This document shows, one piece after another, positions 22,734-36,100 of a stretch of DNA of 64,000 bases. The DNA is taken from positions 4,231,001 to 4,295,000 of the forward strand of contig NC_065573.1 of assembly GCF_937616625.2 (NCBI RefSeq). The letters are read 5' to 3'. How positions within the stretch are numbered: position 1 is the first letter of the stretch; each line of letters opens with the position of its first letter. Below the pieces are notes generated by a model. It was given only the letters and a program-made list of their open reading frames with translations. It searched no databases and was not told the DNA's origin. The translations under genes were made by a program, and so were the position numbers. The stretch is from Mercurialis annua. Lineage: Eukaryota; Streptophyta; Magnoliopsida; Malpighiales; Euphorbiaceae.

Positions 22734-24219
22734 ACCCCTCACTCTGATGTTTGCAGGTAGACGGAGTCAGACCAGACAAACCATCTCCATTGTGCCAGAA
22801 GGTACTGAACTTGCACAAGCATGAGTTCCTAGAGCTGCAATAGTCAATAGGTGTCATTGTTGGATCGACATTTTGACTCCAAATAGTATTTTATATTGTA
22901 AACTCTAATATGATATTTTAATATCTATAAATTCATTATCTAAAAGAGTTTTTCTGAAAAATGTTTTATATATAATATTATACTTTTAAATGCAAAAAAA
23001 TATTAGTGGTTTTAGGCTTTCTACGGGTTTCGGAGCTACCACTTGCATTCCCTAACGCCGGTCTCGGCTCAATAATTTGGGGCGTAACAATTGAACTTCA
23101 TCTCGTTTCTGGCCTTTACTGGCCAATTAGACTAGGTTGTATTCGCTTTTGTTACCCCGATCTACTTCTCGCGCTTCATATACTTGCTGTGCAACAGCAC
23201 ACGTTCGCGCAGTTCTTTGTTCATAGTATAGCGATTATATAAAGGAATACTGATAAATTCCTTAAAATATAACACTTACTAATCATCACGACTAATCGCT
23301 GTCCACGTACGTTGGATTTTAGGAACATCTCCTTCCTTCCGACCTTCTATGATTACGTCTCTTATTGCTAGTCTTCTGAGTGTTCTAACTCATTGTAGAC
23401 TTAGAAAATTATCAAAACATATACTCGCGTTGTATATGTTGCTACGCATATTACTATCATAGCTATAAACATCTATGTTGACCGGGTTCAAGAAAATCAG
23501 TGTCCCCTAGATTTCCTTGATTACACATCGTAACTTAAGTCTTGCGAGCATTCCGCTCACATGGACTTAATCAAACATCAAGAGTATCAAAACATAAGAT
23601 ACATGTTCTATACGTTGTTAATCGGATATGCTTTACTGTTTAATCAATGCTAAGTTCATTAGTTAGAGGCACAAATCATACGTTCTCACAATTATACGTG
23701 TTCATTCGCCTCGTCGCCTTGATCGCAGCTTGCTCGCGTTCACTTCCGTCACAGAGTTCTGGTCTAGGTATACTTACATAAAAACAAAACTTCTTGAAAA
23801 CTCTTTCAAATAAAACGACTCCTTTGAAAATTCCATTTAAATCTTAGCAAAATTGTGCACTAGGGTGATGACGTCTCTCATCCCCAAAGAGTTGCCACAT
23901 CTCACCTCTTCGTCTAAACATAATGCATATGATGCATGTCCTATTAATGCATGTATTGATGTATGTAGTGATGCATTTCTATCAATGTCGTGGCAATCAT
24001 GTATTTGTGTATCGGGTCTAGGCACAATTATGCTTTTAGAATCGTTAAACAAATAACTTTTAAAAGTTATAAACTTCTAGTTTTGTAAGTTCTCTAGACC
24101 TTTAAACTTTGTACCTGACAAGTTCTTTCACTTCTGTAACTTTGCATTTCTTCTTCATACTCCTTCTGAAATTTCGATCGATCGAATCCAATAACATTTC
24201 TGACGTTATCTGATACTAA

Positions 24220-24228
<9 letters not shown>

Positions 24229-24299
<71 letters not shown>
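24229..24299. repeat. (TA)n microsatellite
   Basis: About 70 bp of pure TA dinucleotide, preceded by a short CA run. It is probably polymorphic and a likely sequencing-length uncertainty. Confidence 0.98.
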
Positions 24300-24301
<2 letters not shown>

Positions 24302-24597
24302 TCAAATCACAATCATATCAATTATACTCTATTCATAGGAGGCAATACATCTCCTAGAAGCTTTATCTGCATAGGCATATCATGCGTGCCCATCCAATCG
24401 AAAACAAAATACGTGTATGTATCTCATATACACGTGTCACAAGAAGCAAACAAACATTTCACAAATCAATCTGTCATACGGATCACAAAGCAAATCACAC
24501 TAATGACTTGGATCAGACAAACCTCAACTCTATCGCTGCAGTAGTTCCTAGGTTACTTAACCGACAAAACACATATTAGCAGAGGTAACTGGACCAA

Positions 24598-24611
24598 CTG
24601 CTCTGATACCA
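24598..24611 (-). other. Primer-binding site of element C
   Basis: The + strand reads CTGCTCTGATACCA, the complement of TGGTATCAGAGCAG. It lies four bases from the LTR end at 24616 and fixes element C to the - strand. Confidence 0.9.
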
Positions 24612-24615
24612 CAAT

Positions 24616-27175
24616 TGTCACGACCCAAATTATTGAGCCGAGACCAGCGCTAGGGAATGGGAGTGGTATCTCCGAAACCCGTAGCAAGCCTAAAACCACT
24701 AATAATTTTTTGCATTTAAAAGTATAATATTATATATAAAACATTTTCAGGAAAACTCTTTTAGGTAATGCATTTGTAGTTATTAAAATATTATATTAGA
24801 GTTTACAATGAGAATCACTTATTTGAAACCAATTCACAAAAACCTTCTATTTACGCCTACTGACTACTGCAGCTCTAGGATTTCATACTTGCAAGTCCAA
24901 CAACTTCTGGCATAATGGAGATGGTTTGTCTGATCCGACTACGACTGCCTGCAAACATCAGAGTGAGGGGTCAGTATTTGGGAAAATACTGAGTGAGTTT
25001 GCAAGTTACTAATGGTATTATCAAAATATAGCATCGCATGCTTAATACGTATGTAAATTCCATACATGATATAAGCACACAACAAACATTCCTAAGTAAC
25101 AAACTCTATCGAAACTCTAATCCTTGATTTGCTAAACGTATATAATCGAACCAAGTTGATCCAAATGGTCCGACCCGGGAGTGTTTACACTCAACCACGT
25201 CAGTCGCGACCAATCTCTTAATTCCAAAGTGTGAGTCCAACTCACTGGTGGGTCCAACTCACTGGTGGGTCCAACTCACTGGTGGGTCCAACCCACTAGA
25301 TACGGGGCTCAGGTTACTTTAACTGAGTTCACTCACGTGGGGCTCAGGTTATTTTAACCGAGTTCACTCTCGTATCGCACTCTTATTCAAATTCTCGTAA
25401 TCAAGCGTATTCTTATATCATCACAATAGTCTAATTACACTAGACTGACTCACTGGTAATCTCATAGCCTATTAACACTCAATCGGTAATTGATTTCTAT
25501 AGATCTCATACTAGATACTCATATTCAAAACAATGAATATAATGACATTCATATAATCCAATTCATCAAACATAACATCTCATGCAAGCAAATCGTATAC
25601 ATGCGATGCATTGATAATAATACTAATAGGGTATGAAAATAACATTTATAACGATAATAATAATACGCAAAAGTAAAGTTGCCACTCACAGTGACCGCTT
25701 TCCGAATAATAATAATATTATAATCCCGCAAGCCTAAGCTCCATGCGTCGTTCTATCCCTTAGCTATTCCAGCTCGTCGATCTGGTATTTCATCGATACG
25801 CCAGTTACTTATTCGAATTACTTATACGTTTAATTCATAAACGTAGGCTTACTATCAAAACCCTAAGTTATAAACATAGGTCAATACAATCGTATTCCAA
25901 ATGTGACTCTTGATTTCGATAATCTTTTAATGACATTTCTCTTTTAAACGTCTTGGTTTATGTTTACGGTCCGTAAAACTCAAATTCGAAACTGAAAGCT
26001 GAAATACTGTTCATATGCACGTTCTCGCACTGTTTTGCACGTTCGTGCATCACTATTCATATGCACGTTCGTGCATCATTGTTCACGTTCGTGCACTATG
26101 ATGGTGCACGTTCGTGCACCATTGTAGTGCATGTTCGTGCACTTTTGCTGGTGCATGTTCGTGCACTTTTGCTGGTGCACGTTCGTGCACAATATGTGCA
26201 CAGCTCCGGAAATCCAGTTTCCCGGGCTTTCCGACGTGCTACAACATTCAAAATCAATCCCGCAATGCTTAACAACATCAAAGATATAGGAATCAAGCTC
26301 AATACATCGAATTCGAATCCAAAATCGTTAAAACGATAAAACCGCTCGAAACCTTAAACCAAAACGTCAAGCTTACCTTGATTTGATGCCCGTTGTAGAT
26401 AAAGAATCGAATTATGAACAAATCGATAGAAAGAACACGCGATTTGGACGAGAAACGGCGAAACGACGACGAATCGAAGTTGATCGTCGATTTCTCTCCT
26501 TCATTGATGCTCCTTTCATTCTTCTGGATCATTCTTTGAATGGTCAACATATATATGTATATTTGGTTAATTATCCACATTCATCCTTCATTTCTTTAAC
26601 TCAAATCATTTCTCTTTTAAACTTTCTATTTAACCACATGGTTAATATTCACTTTAACTCAATTACTTACTTATTATTTATATTCCAATAAATAATACTA
26701 ACACAAGATTATTACTTTCCGTCAATAATCTTTCAATTGCTATTATGGAGGCTTAATTGGCTAATTTACAATTTGGTCCTTGAACTTTTCAAAAATTGCA
26801 ATTTAGCCCGAAACGCATCCGCGTCCAAATTTTAAAAAGTCTCTGATTGACTCGAAACTTTTATCACATATACTATAAAACATTTCGCGGACCTTAGCGA
26901 AATAATTTCCCTTTTTGGGACTTTACTGGTTAAAGTACCACTTTAGTCCCTGAACTCTAGTTTGAGACTTTTCTTGACATTTTTCCTTTTAATTAAAATT
27001 CCACCTTTAGAATTGGAATATGATATTAAATTCCGCGTAATTACTTTCCCAAGACCGACCTACAAAAGGCTTATTTACTTTAATTTCTTGGAAATTATTT
27101 CCGATATCGCCACCCTGGCGAATCAGAACTGGACACATGGTCCAATTAAATACTTAATTATTCTGGGGTATTACA
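24616..27175 (-). mobile_element. Element C, 5' LTR on the minus strand (2560 bp)
   Basis: On the - strand it starts TGTAATACCCCAGAATAATT (27175 downward) and ends GGGTCGTGACA at 24616. The outer side joins satellite directly at 27176; the inner side joins a primer site. It shares with LTR A the terminal 40 bp, the hairpin at 24972-24991 and the segment around 26450-26475 (complement of the GTTTCGCCGTTTCTCG word of A). It has its own palindrome array (26015-26202) and a 17-bp unit repeated three times at 25237-25287. Confidence 0.9.
26015..26202. repeat. CpG-rich palindrome array in LTR C
   Basis: About eight inverted repeats built on GCACG-TT-CGTGC (AA in the spacer on the - strand). Perfect units include ATGCACGTTCGTGCAT at 26061-26076 and GGTGCACGTTCGTGCACC at 26103-26120. 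The outermost arm bases differ between units but remain complementary in several of them. Confidence 0.88.
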
Positions 27176-30100
27176 GTTTTGTAACGTTGGGAAACGTTTA
27201 GCTTAAATTACAAAAAGGCGAAACGCGCGGATTTGTTTCGTAACGTTTGTAAACGTTTGGCATAAATTGCTAAAAAGGTGAAACGCCTGGATTTGTTTCG
27301 TAAAGTTTGCAAACGTTTTGCTTAAATTGCTAAAAATTTGAAACATTTGGATTTGTTTCGTATCCTTTGTAAACATTTGGCTTAAATCGCTTAAAAGGTG
27401 AAACGATTGGATTTGTTTCGTAACGTTTGTAAACGTTTGGCTTAAATCGCTAAAGAGGTGAAACGTTTGGATTTGTTTCGTAATGTTTGTAAACGTTTGG
27501 CTTCAATCGCTAAAAAGGGAAACGTTTGGATTTGTTTCGTAACGTTTGTAAACGTTTGGCATAAATCGCTAAAAAGGTGAAATATTTAGATTTGTTTCGT
27601 AACGTATTAAACGTTTTGCTTAAAATGCTAAATAGGTGAAACGTTCGGATTTGTTTCTCAATATTTGTAAACATTTGGCTTAAATTTCTAGAAAGGTGAA
27701 ACGCCTGGATTTGTTTCGTAACGTTTGTAAACGTTTGGCTTAAATCGATAAAAAGATGAAACGTTTGGATTTTTTTCGTAACATATGTAAACGTTTGGCT
27801 TAAATTTATTAAAAGGTGAATCGCTTGGATTTGTTTTGTAACTTTTGTAAACGTGTTGCTTAAATCGCTCAAAATGTGAAATGTTTGGATTTGTTTCATA
27901 ACGTTTTAGCCGTTTGGTTTTGTTTCGTAACGTTTGTAAAGGTTTGGCTTAAATCGCTAAAAGGGGGAAACGTTTGGATTTGTTTCGTAACGTTTGTAAA
28001 CACTTGGCTTAAATTGCTAAAAGGGTGAAACGTTTGGATTTATTTCGTAAAGTTTGTAAATGTTTGGCTTAAATTACTAAAAATATGAATCGCTTGGATT
28101 GGTTTCGTAACGTTTGTAAACGTATTACTTAAATTGCTAAAAAGGTGAAACATTTGGATATGTTTCAAAACATTTGTAAACGTTTGGCTTAAATCGCTAA
28201 AAAGGTGAAACGCTTGGTTTTGTTTCAAAACGTTTGTAAACGTTTAGCTTAAATAGCTAAAAAGTTGAAACGTTTGGATTTTTTTCGTAAAGTTTGTAAA
28301 CGTTTGGCTTCAATCGCTAAAAAGGCAGAACGTTTGGATTTGTTTTGTAACGTTGTAAACGTTTGGCATAAACAGCTAAAAAGGTGAAATGTTTGGATTT
28401 GTTTCATAATGTTTTAAATGTTTGGCTTAAGTCGCTAGAATTGGGAAACATTTGGATTAGTTTCGTAATGTTTGTAAACGTTTAGCTTAAATTGCTAAAA
28501 ATTTGAAATGTTTTGTTTTGTTTCGTAACGTTTGTAAATTTTTGGCTTAAATCGCTAAAAAGGTGAGACGTTTGGATTTGTTTCGTAACGTTTGTAAACA
28601 TTTGGCTTAAATTGCTAAAAAGGTGAAACAATTGTATTTGTTTCGTAATGTTTGTAAACGTTTGGCTTAAATCGTTAAAAATGGGAAACGTTTGAATTTG
28701 TTTCGTAATGTTTTAAACATTTGGTTTTGTTTCGTAATGTTTGTAAACATTTGGCTTAAATTGCTAAAAAGGAGAAACGCTTGGATTTGTTTCGTAACGC
28801 TTGTAAACGTTTGGCTTAAATAGCTAAAAAGGGAAACGTTTGGATTTGTTTTGCAATGTTTTAAACTTTTGGATTTGTTTTGTAACGTCTGTAAACGTTT
28901 GGCATAATTCGCTAAAAAGATGAAATATTTGGATTTGTTTCGTAACGTTTGTAAACGTTTGGCTTAAATTGCTAAATAGGTGAAACTCTTGCATTTGTTT
29001 CGTAACGTTTGTAAACGTTTGGCTTATATCGCTGAAAAGGTGAAACGTTTGATTTGTTTCGTAACGTTTGTAAACGTTTGGCTTAAATTGCTAAAAAGGT
29101 GAAACATTTGGATTTGTTTCCTAACCTTTGTAAACGTTTGGCTTAAAACGCTAAAAAGGTAAAATGTTTGGATTTGTTTCGTAACGTTTGTAAACGGTTT
29201 GCTTAAATCGCTAAAAAGGTGGAACGTTTGGATTTGTTTCGTAACGTTTGTAAATGTTACGCTTAAATTGCTAAAAAGGTGAAACGCTTCAATTTGTTTT
29301 GCAACGTTTGTAAACGTTTGGCTTAAATTGCTAAAAAGGTGAAACGCTTCTTTTGTTTCATAACGTTTGTAAACATTTGCTTAAATCGCTAAAAATAGGA
29401 AACGTTTGGATTTGTTTGGTAATGTTTTAAACGTTTGGTTTTGTTTCGTACCGTTTGTACACGTTTGTCTTAGATCGCTAAAAAGGAGCAACATTTGGAT
29501 TTGTTTCGTAGCGTTTATAAACGTTTGGTTTAAATTGCTAAAAAGGTGAAACACTCGGTTTTGTTTCGTAGCGTTTGTAAACGTTTGGCTTAAATTGCTA
29601 AAAGGGGAAACGTTTGGATTTGTTTCGTTTCGTTTGTAAACGTTTGTCTGAAATCGCTAAAAAGGTGAAACATTTGGATTTGTTCTGTAATGTTTATAAA
29701 CATTTGGCTTAAATTGCTAAAAAGGTGAATCGTTTGGATTTTTTTCGTAGCGTTTGTAAACGTTTGGATTAAATTGCTAAAAAGGTGAAACGCTTGGATT
29801 TTTTCCGTTACGTTTGGATTAAATTACATTTTTCCTTTCCATTTCGTAACATTTATATACGTTTGGCTTAAATTGCTAAATATGTGAAACGTTTGGATTT
29901 GTTTCGTAACGTTTGTAAATATTTGGCTTCAATCTCTAAAAAGGTGAAGCGTTTGGAATTGTTTCGTAAAGTTTGAAAATGTTTGGCTTAAATCGCTAAA
30001 AGGGTGAAACGCTTGGATTTATTTTGTAACGTTTTAAACGTTTGGCTTAAATTGCTAAAATGGGGAAACGTTTGAATTTGTTTCGTAACGTTTCACCTTT

Positions 30101-33100
30101 TTAGCGATTTAAGCCGAACGTTTACAAACGTTACGAAACAAAACCAAATGTTTAACCTTTTAAGCGATTTAAGCCAAATTTTTATAACGTCACGAAATAA
30201 ATCCAAACGTTTACAAACATTACGGAACAAAAACAAACGTTTCACATTTTTAGCAATTTAAGCCATACTTTGACAAATGTTACGAAAGAAATCAAAACGT
30301 TTCACCTTTTTAGGGATTGAAGCCAAATGTTTACAAACATTACGAAACATATCCAAACGTCTCCCCATTTTAGCAATTTAAGCCAAACATTTATAAACGT
30401 TATGAAACAAAACCAAACGTTTACAAACGTTACGAAGCAAATCCAAACGTTCACAAATGTTACAAAACAAATCCAAACGTTTCCCATTTTAGCGATTTAA
30501 GCCAAACGTTTACAAACGTTACGAAACAAATCCAAACGTTTCACCTTTTTAGCGATTTAAGCCAAACGTTTACAAACGTTACGAAACAAATCCAAATGTT
30601 CCCAAAAATTACGGAACAAAAACAAACTTGTCATATTTTTAGCAATTTAAGCCAAACGTTTAAAAACGTTACGAAACAAATCTAAACGTTTCTCCTTTTT
30701 AGCGATTGAAGCCAAACGTTTACAAACGTTAAGAAACAAATCTAAACGTTTCCTCATTTTAGCGATTTAAGCCGAACGTTTATAAACGTTACGAAACAAA
30801 ACCAAACGTTTGCAAATGTTACGAAACAAATCCAAATGTTTGCAAACGTTACGAAACAAATTCAATCGTTTTTCCATTTTAGAGATTTAAGCCAAACGTT
30901 TACAAACGTTACGAAACAAATCCAAACATTTCACCTTTTTAGCGATTTAAGCTAAACGTTTACAAACGTTACGAAACAAATTCAAACACTATCCCATTTT
31001 AGCGATTTAAGCCAAACGTTTACAATCGTTACGAAACAAATTTAAACCTTTTACCTTTTTTGCGATTGAAGCCAAATGTTTACAAAAATTATGAAATAAA
31101 TCCAAACGTTTCACCTTTTTAGCGTTTTAAGCCAAACGTTTACAAACGTTGCGAAACAAATCCTAGCGTTTTACCTCATTAGCAAACGTTTACAAACGTT
31201 ACGAAACAAATCCAAACGTTTTACCTTTTTAGCGATTTAAGTCAAATGTTTACAAATGTTATGAAACAAATCCAAATGTTTCCCCATTTTAGCGATTTAA
31301 GCAAAGCGTTTAAAACAATACGAAACAAATCCAAATGTTTCACCCTTTTAGCGACTTAAGCCAAATATTTACAAACGTTACGAAACAAATCAAAACGTTT
31401 CACCTTTTGAGCGATTGAAAATAAACGTTTACAAATATTACGAAACAAATCCAAACGTTTCACCTTTTTAGTAATTTAAGCCAAACGTTTACAAATGTTA
31501 TAAAACAAATCCAAACGTTTCACCTTTTTAGCGATTTAAGCCAAACGTTTACAGATGTTACGAAACAAAACCAAACGTTTAAAACGTTACGAAGCTAATC
31601 CAAACATTTCACATTTTTAGCGGTTTAAGCCAAACGTTTATAAACATTACAAAACAAAACCAATCGTTTATGAACGTTACGAAACAAATCCAAAAGTTTC
31701 ACCTTTTTAGCAATTGAAGCCGAACTTTTACAAACGTTACGAAACAAATCCAAACGTTTCCCCTTTTTAACGATTTAAGCCGAACATTTACAAACGTTAT
31801 GAGATAAAACCCAACATTTCATCTTTTTAGCTATTGAAGCCAAAAACTTTACAAAACAAAACCAAATGTTTCACCTTTTTAGCGATTTAAGCCGAACTTT
31901 TTCAAACGTTACGAAACAAATCCAAACGTTTCACTTTTTTAGCGAATTAAGCCAAATGTTTACAAACGCTACGAAACAAATCCAACCATTTCACCTTTTT
32001 GGCAATTTAAACCAAACGTTTACAAACGATACAAAACAAAACCAAATGTTTCACCTTTATAGCGATTTAAGCCACACGTTTATAAAGGTTGCCAAATAAA
32101 TCCAAGCGTTTAATCTTTTTAGCGATTTAAGCCAAACGTTTACAAACGTTACGAAACAAATCCAAACGTTTAAAACGTTACGAAACAAATCCAAACGTTT
32201 ACAAACGTTACGAAACAAATCCGAACGTTTCACCTTTTTAGCAATTTAAATCCAAATGTTTCTTCTTTTTAGCTATTTGAGGCAAACGTTTACAAACGTT
32301 ATGAAACAAATCCAAACATTTCACCTTTTTAGCGATTTATGGCAAACGTTTCACCTTTTTAGCGATTTAAGCCAACCGTTTACAAACGTTACGAAACAAA
32401 TTTAAACGTCTCGCCTTTTTAGTGATTTAAGCCAAACATTTATAAACGTTACGAAACTAATCCAAACGTTTCGCCTTTTAGCGATTTAAGCCAAACGTTT
32501 ACAAACATTACGAAACTAATCTAAACGTTTAACCTTATTAGCGATTTAAGCCAAACGTTTACAAACGTTACGAAGCTAATCCAAACGTTTAAAATGTTAC
32601 GAAACCCTTTTTAGCAATTTAAGCCAAATGTTTACAAACGTTACGAAACAAATCCAAACGTTTCACCTTTTTAGCGATTTAAAACAGACGTTTACAAACG
32701 TTATGAAACAAATCCAAACGTTTCACCTTTTTAGCGATTTTAGCCAAACATTGACAAACGTTACGAAACAAAACCAAATGTTTCCCCTTTTTAACAACGT
32801 AAGCCAAACGTTTACAGACGTTACAAAACAAATCCAAACGTTTCTTCTTTTTCGCGATTTAAGCCAAACGTTTACAATCGTTACGAAACAAATCCAAACG
32901 TTTCCCCTTTTTAGCGATTAAAGCCAAACGTTTACAAACGTTACGAAACAAATCAAAGTATTTCACCTTTTTAGCGATTTAAGCTAAATGTTTAAAAACG
33001 TTACGAAACAAATCCAAACGTTTCACTTTTTTAGCGATTTAAGCCAAACGTTTACGAACGTTACAAAATAAATCCAAACGTTTGCGATTTTAGTCAAACG

Positions 33101-36100
33101 TTTACAAACGTTACGAAACAAAACATGACGTTTCATCTTTTTTGAGATTTAAGCGAAACATTTACAAACATTATGAAATAAAACAAAACATATAAAACGT
33201 TACGAAACATATCCAAGCGTTTCACTTTTTCAGCAATTTAAGCCTAACGTTTAGAAACGTTGCGAAACAAATCCAAACGTTTCACCTTTTTAGCAATTAA
33301 CGCCAAAAGTTTACCAACGTTACGAAACAAATCCAAACGTTTCACCATTTTAGCGATTTAAGCCAAACGTTTACAAACGTTACGAAATAAATCCAAACGT
33401 TACGAAACAAAACCAAACGTTTACAAATGATACGAAACAAATCCAAGCGTGTCACCTTTTTAGCAATTTAAGAGAAACGTTTACAAACATTACGAAACAA
33501 ATCCAAGTGTTTTACCTTTTTGGCAATTTAAGAAAAACATTTACAAACATTATGAAACAAATCCAAACATGTCACCTTTTAATTATTTAAGCAGATGTTT
33601 ACAAACGTTACGAAACCAAACCAAAAGTTTCACCTTTTTAGCAATTTAAGCCAAACGCTTACAAACGTTACGACAAAAATCCAAACGTTTCCCCAATTTA
33701 GCGATTGAAGCGAAACATTTACAAACATTACGAAACAAATCCAAATGTTTCACCTTTTTACCGATTTAAGCCAAATGTTTACAACTGTTACGAACGAAAT
33801 CCAAACGTTACATATTTTTAACGATTAAAGCCAAAAGTTTACAAACGTTATGAAACAAATCCAAACGCTTCACATATTTAGCAATTTAAGCCAAATATTT
33901 ACAAAAGTTACAAAGAAAAACCAAGCGTTTCTCCTTTTTAGCAACTTAAACTAAACGTTTACAAACGCAACGAAACAAATCCAAGCTTTTCACCTTATTA
34001 GCAATTTAAGCCAAATGTTTACAAATGTAACGAAACAAATCCAAGCATTTCTCCTTTTTAGCAATTTAATTTAAACGTTTAGAAACATTGCAAAACAAAT
34101 CCAAACATTTCACCTTATTAGCGATTTAGGCCAAACATTTACAAATGTTACGAAACAAATCCAAATGCTTCCCCTTTTTAGTGATTTAAGCCAAACGTAT
34201 GCAAACGGTATGAAACAAATCCAAACGTTTCACCTTCTTCGCGATTTAAGCCAAACATTTGCAAACGTTACAAAACAAATCCAAACGTTTCCCCTGTTTA
34301 GCGATTTAAGGCAAACGTTGACAAATGTTACGAAACAAATCCAAATGTTTCACCTCTTTAGAGATTTAAGCCAAACGTTGACAAACGTTACGAACAAATC
34401 CAAACGTTTCCCCTTTTTAGCAATTTAAGCCAAACGTTTACAAACGTAATAAACAAATCCAAACGTTTCACCATTTTAGCGATTTAAGCCAAACGTTTAC
34501 AAACGTTATGAAACAAATCCAAACGTTTCACCCTTTTAGCGATTAAAGCCAAATGTTTACAAATACGAAACAAATCCAAACATTTCAACCTTGTAGCTAT
34601 TTAAGCCAAACGTTTGCAAACGTTACGAAAAAAATCCAAACGTTTCACCTTTTTAGCAATTTAAGCCAAACGTTTACAAACGTTACGAAGCAAAACCAAA
34701 GTATTAAAATGAAACAAAACAAATCCAAACGTTTCACATTTTTAGCGATTTAAGCTAAACGTTTACAAACTTAACGAAACAAAACCAAGAGTTTCACCTT
34801 TTTAGCAATTTAAGCCAAACGTTTACAAACACTACAAAACAAATCCAAGCGTTTCATCTTTTTAGCAATTTAAGCCAAATGTTTACAAACGTTGCAAAAC
34901 AAATCCAAGCGTTTCACCTTTTTAGCGAATTAAGCCAAACATTACAAAACAAATCCAAGCGTTTCACCTTTTTAAAAATTTAGGCCAAACCTTTACAAAA
35001 ATTACAAAACAAATCGAAACGTTTAGCCTTATTAGCGATTTAAGCGGTTCGTTTATAAACGTTACGAAACAAAACCAAACATTTCACCTTTTGAGCAATT
35101 TAAGCCCAACGTATACAAACATTACGAAATAATTCCAAATGTTTTCCCATTTTAGCGAAACAGATTCAAGCGTTTCACCTTTTTAGCGATTTAAGCCATA
35201 TTTTTACTAACTATACGAAACAAAACCAAAAACAATTATGAAACAAATCCAAAAGTTACACATTTTTAGCAATTTATGCCGAATGTTTACAAACGTTACG
35301 AAACAAATCCAAGCGTTTCACTGTTTTAGCAATTTAAGCCAAACATTTACAAACGTTTACAAACATTACGAAACAAATCCAAATGTTTCCCCATTTTAGC
35401 GATTTATGCCAAACGTTTAAAATGGTACGAAAAGAATCCAAACGTTTTCCCTTTTTAGCAATTTAAGCCAAACGTTTACAAACGTTACGAAACAAATCTA
35501 AACATTTCCCCTTTTTAGCAATTTAAACCAAACGTTTACAAACATTAGGAAACAAATCCAAGTGTTTCGCATTTTTTGCAAATTAAGCCAAACGTTTACA
35601 AACGTTACGAAACAAATCCAAGCGTTTCCCCATTTTAGAAATTTAAGCCAAACGTTTACAAACGTTATGAAACAATTCCAAACTTTTCATATGTTTAATT
35701 ATTTAAGCCAAACGTTTACAAATTTTTAGTGATTGAAGGCAAACATTTCCAAACGTTACGAAACAAATCCAAACGTTTCATCTTTTATCAATTTAAGCCA
35801 AACGTATACAAACGTTACGAAAAAAATCCAAACGTTTCACCTTTTTACCAATTTAAGCCAACGTTTACAAACGTTACGAAAAAAATCCAAGCGTTTCACC
35901 CTTTTAGCGATTTAAGCCAAACGTTTACAAACGTTACGAAACAAATCCAAACATTTCACCTTTTTAGCGATTTAAGCCAAACATTTACAAACGTTACGAA
36001 ACAAAACCAAACTTTTAAAAAGTAACGAAACAAATCCAAATGTTTCCCATTTTTAGCGATTTAAGCCAAACAATTACAAACATTACGATACAAAACAAAG

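Larger units (their letters stand above)
20546..23089 (+). mobile_element. Element A, 3' LTR (2544 bp)
   Basis: It starts TGTAATACCCCAAAAT after the polypurine tract and ends GGGGCGTAACA. It is related to the LTRs of elements B and C: shared start, the segment GTTTCGCCGTTTCTCGTCC (21245-21263; same in C on the other strand), the AGCACGTCG word before the palindrome array, and the hairpin CAGTATTTTCCCAAATACTG at 22714-22733. Features inside are a TATA-like box at 21145-21154, a palindrome array at 21522-21732, and a duplicated block (22476-22615) with GAGTGAGCACTC and GTGAGTTGGACTCAC. The terminal CCGGTCTCGGCTCAATAATT matches element C. Confidence 0.9.
23090..24615 (-). mobile_element. Element C, internal leader region (minus strand)
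   Basis: Read on the - strand, this follows the LTR of element C. It begins with a primer-binding site TGGTATCAGAGCAG (24598-24611) and then GTTGGTCCAGTTACC and CCTAGGAACTACTGCAG, which match the leader of element B (41682-41696 and 41759-41775). Further in, the + strand is pyrimidine-rich, mirroring the purine-rich internal region of B. A (TA)n microsatellite lies at 24229-24299. No coding domain is recognised and the rest of the element is missing at the junction with LTR A (23089/23090). Confidence 0.75.
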
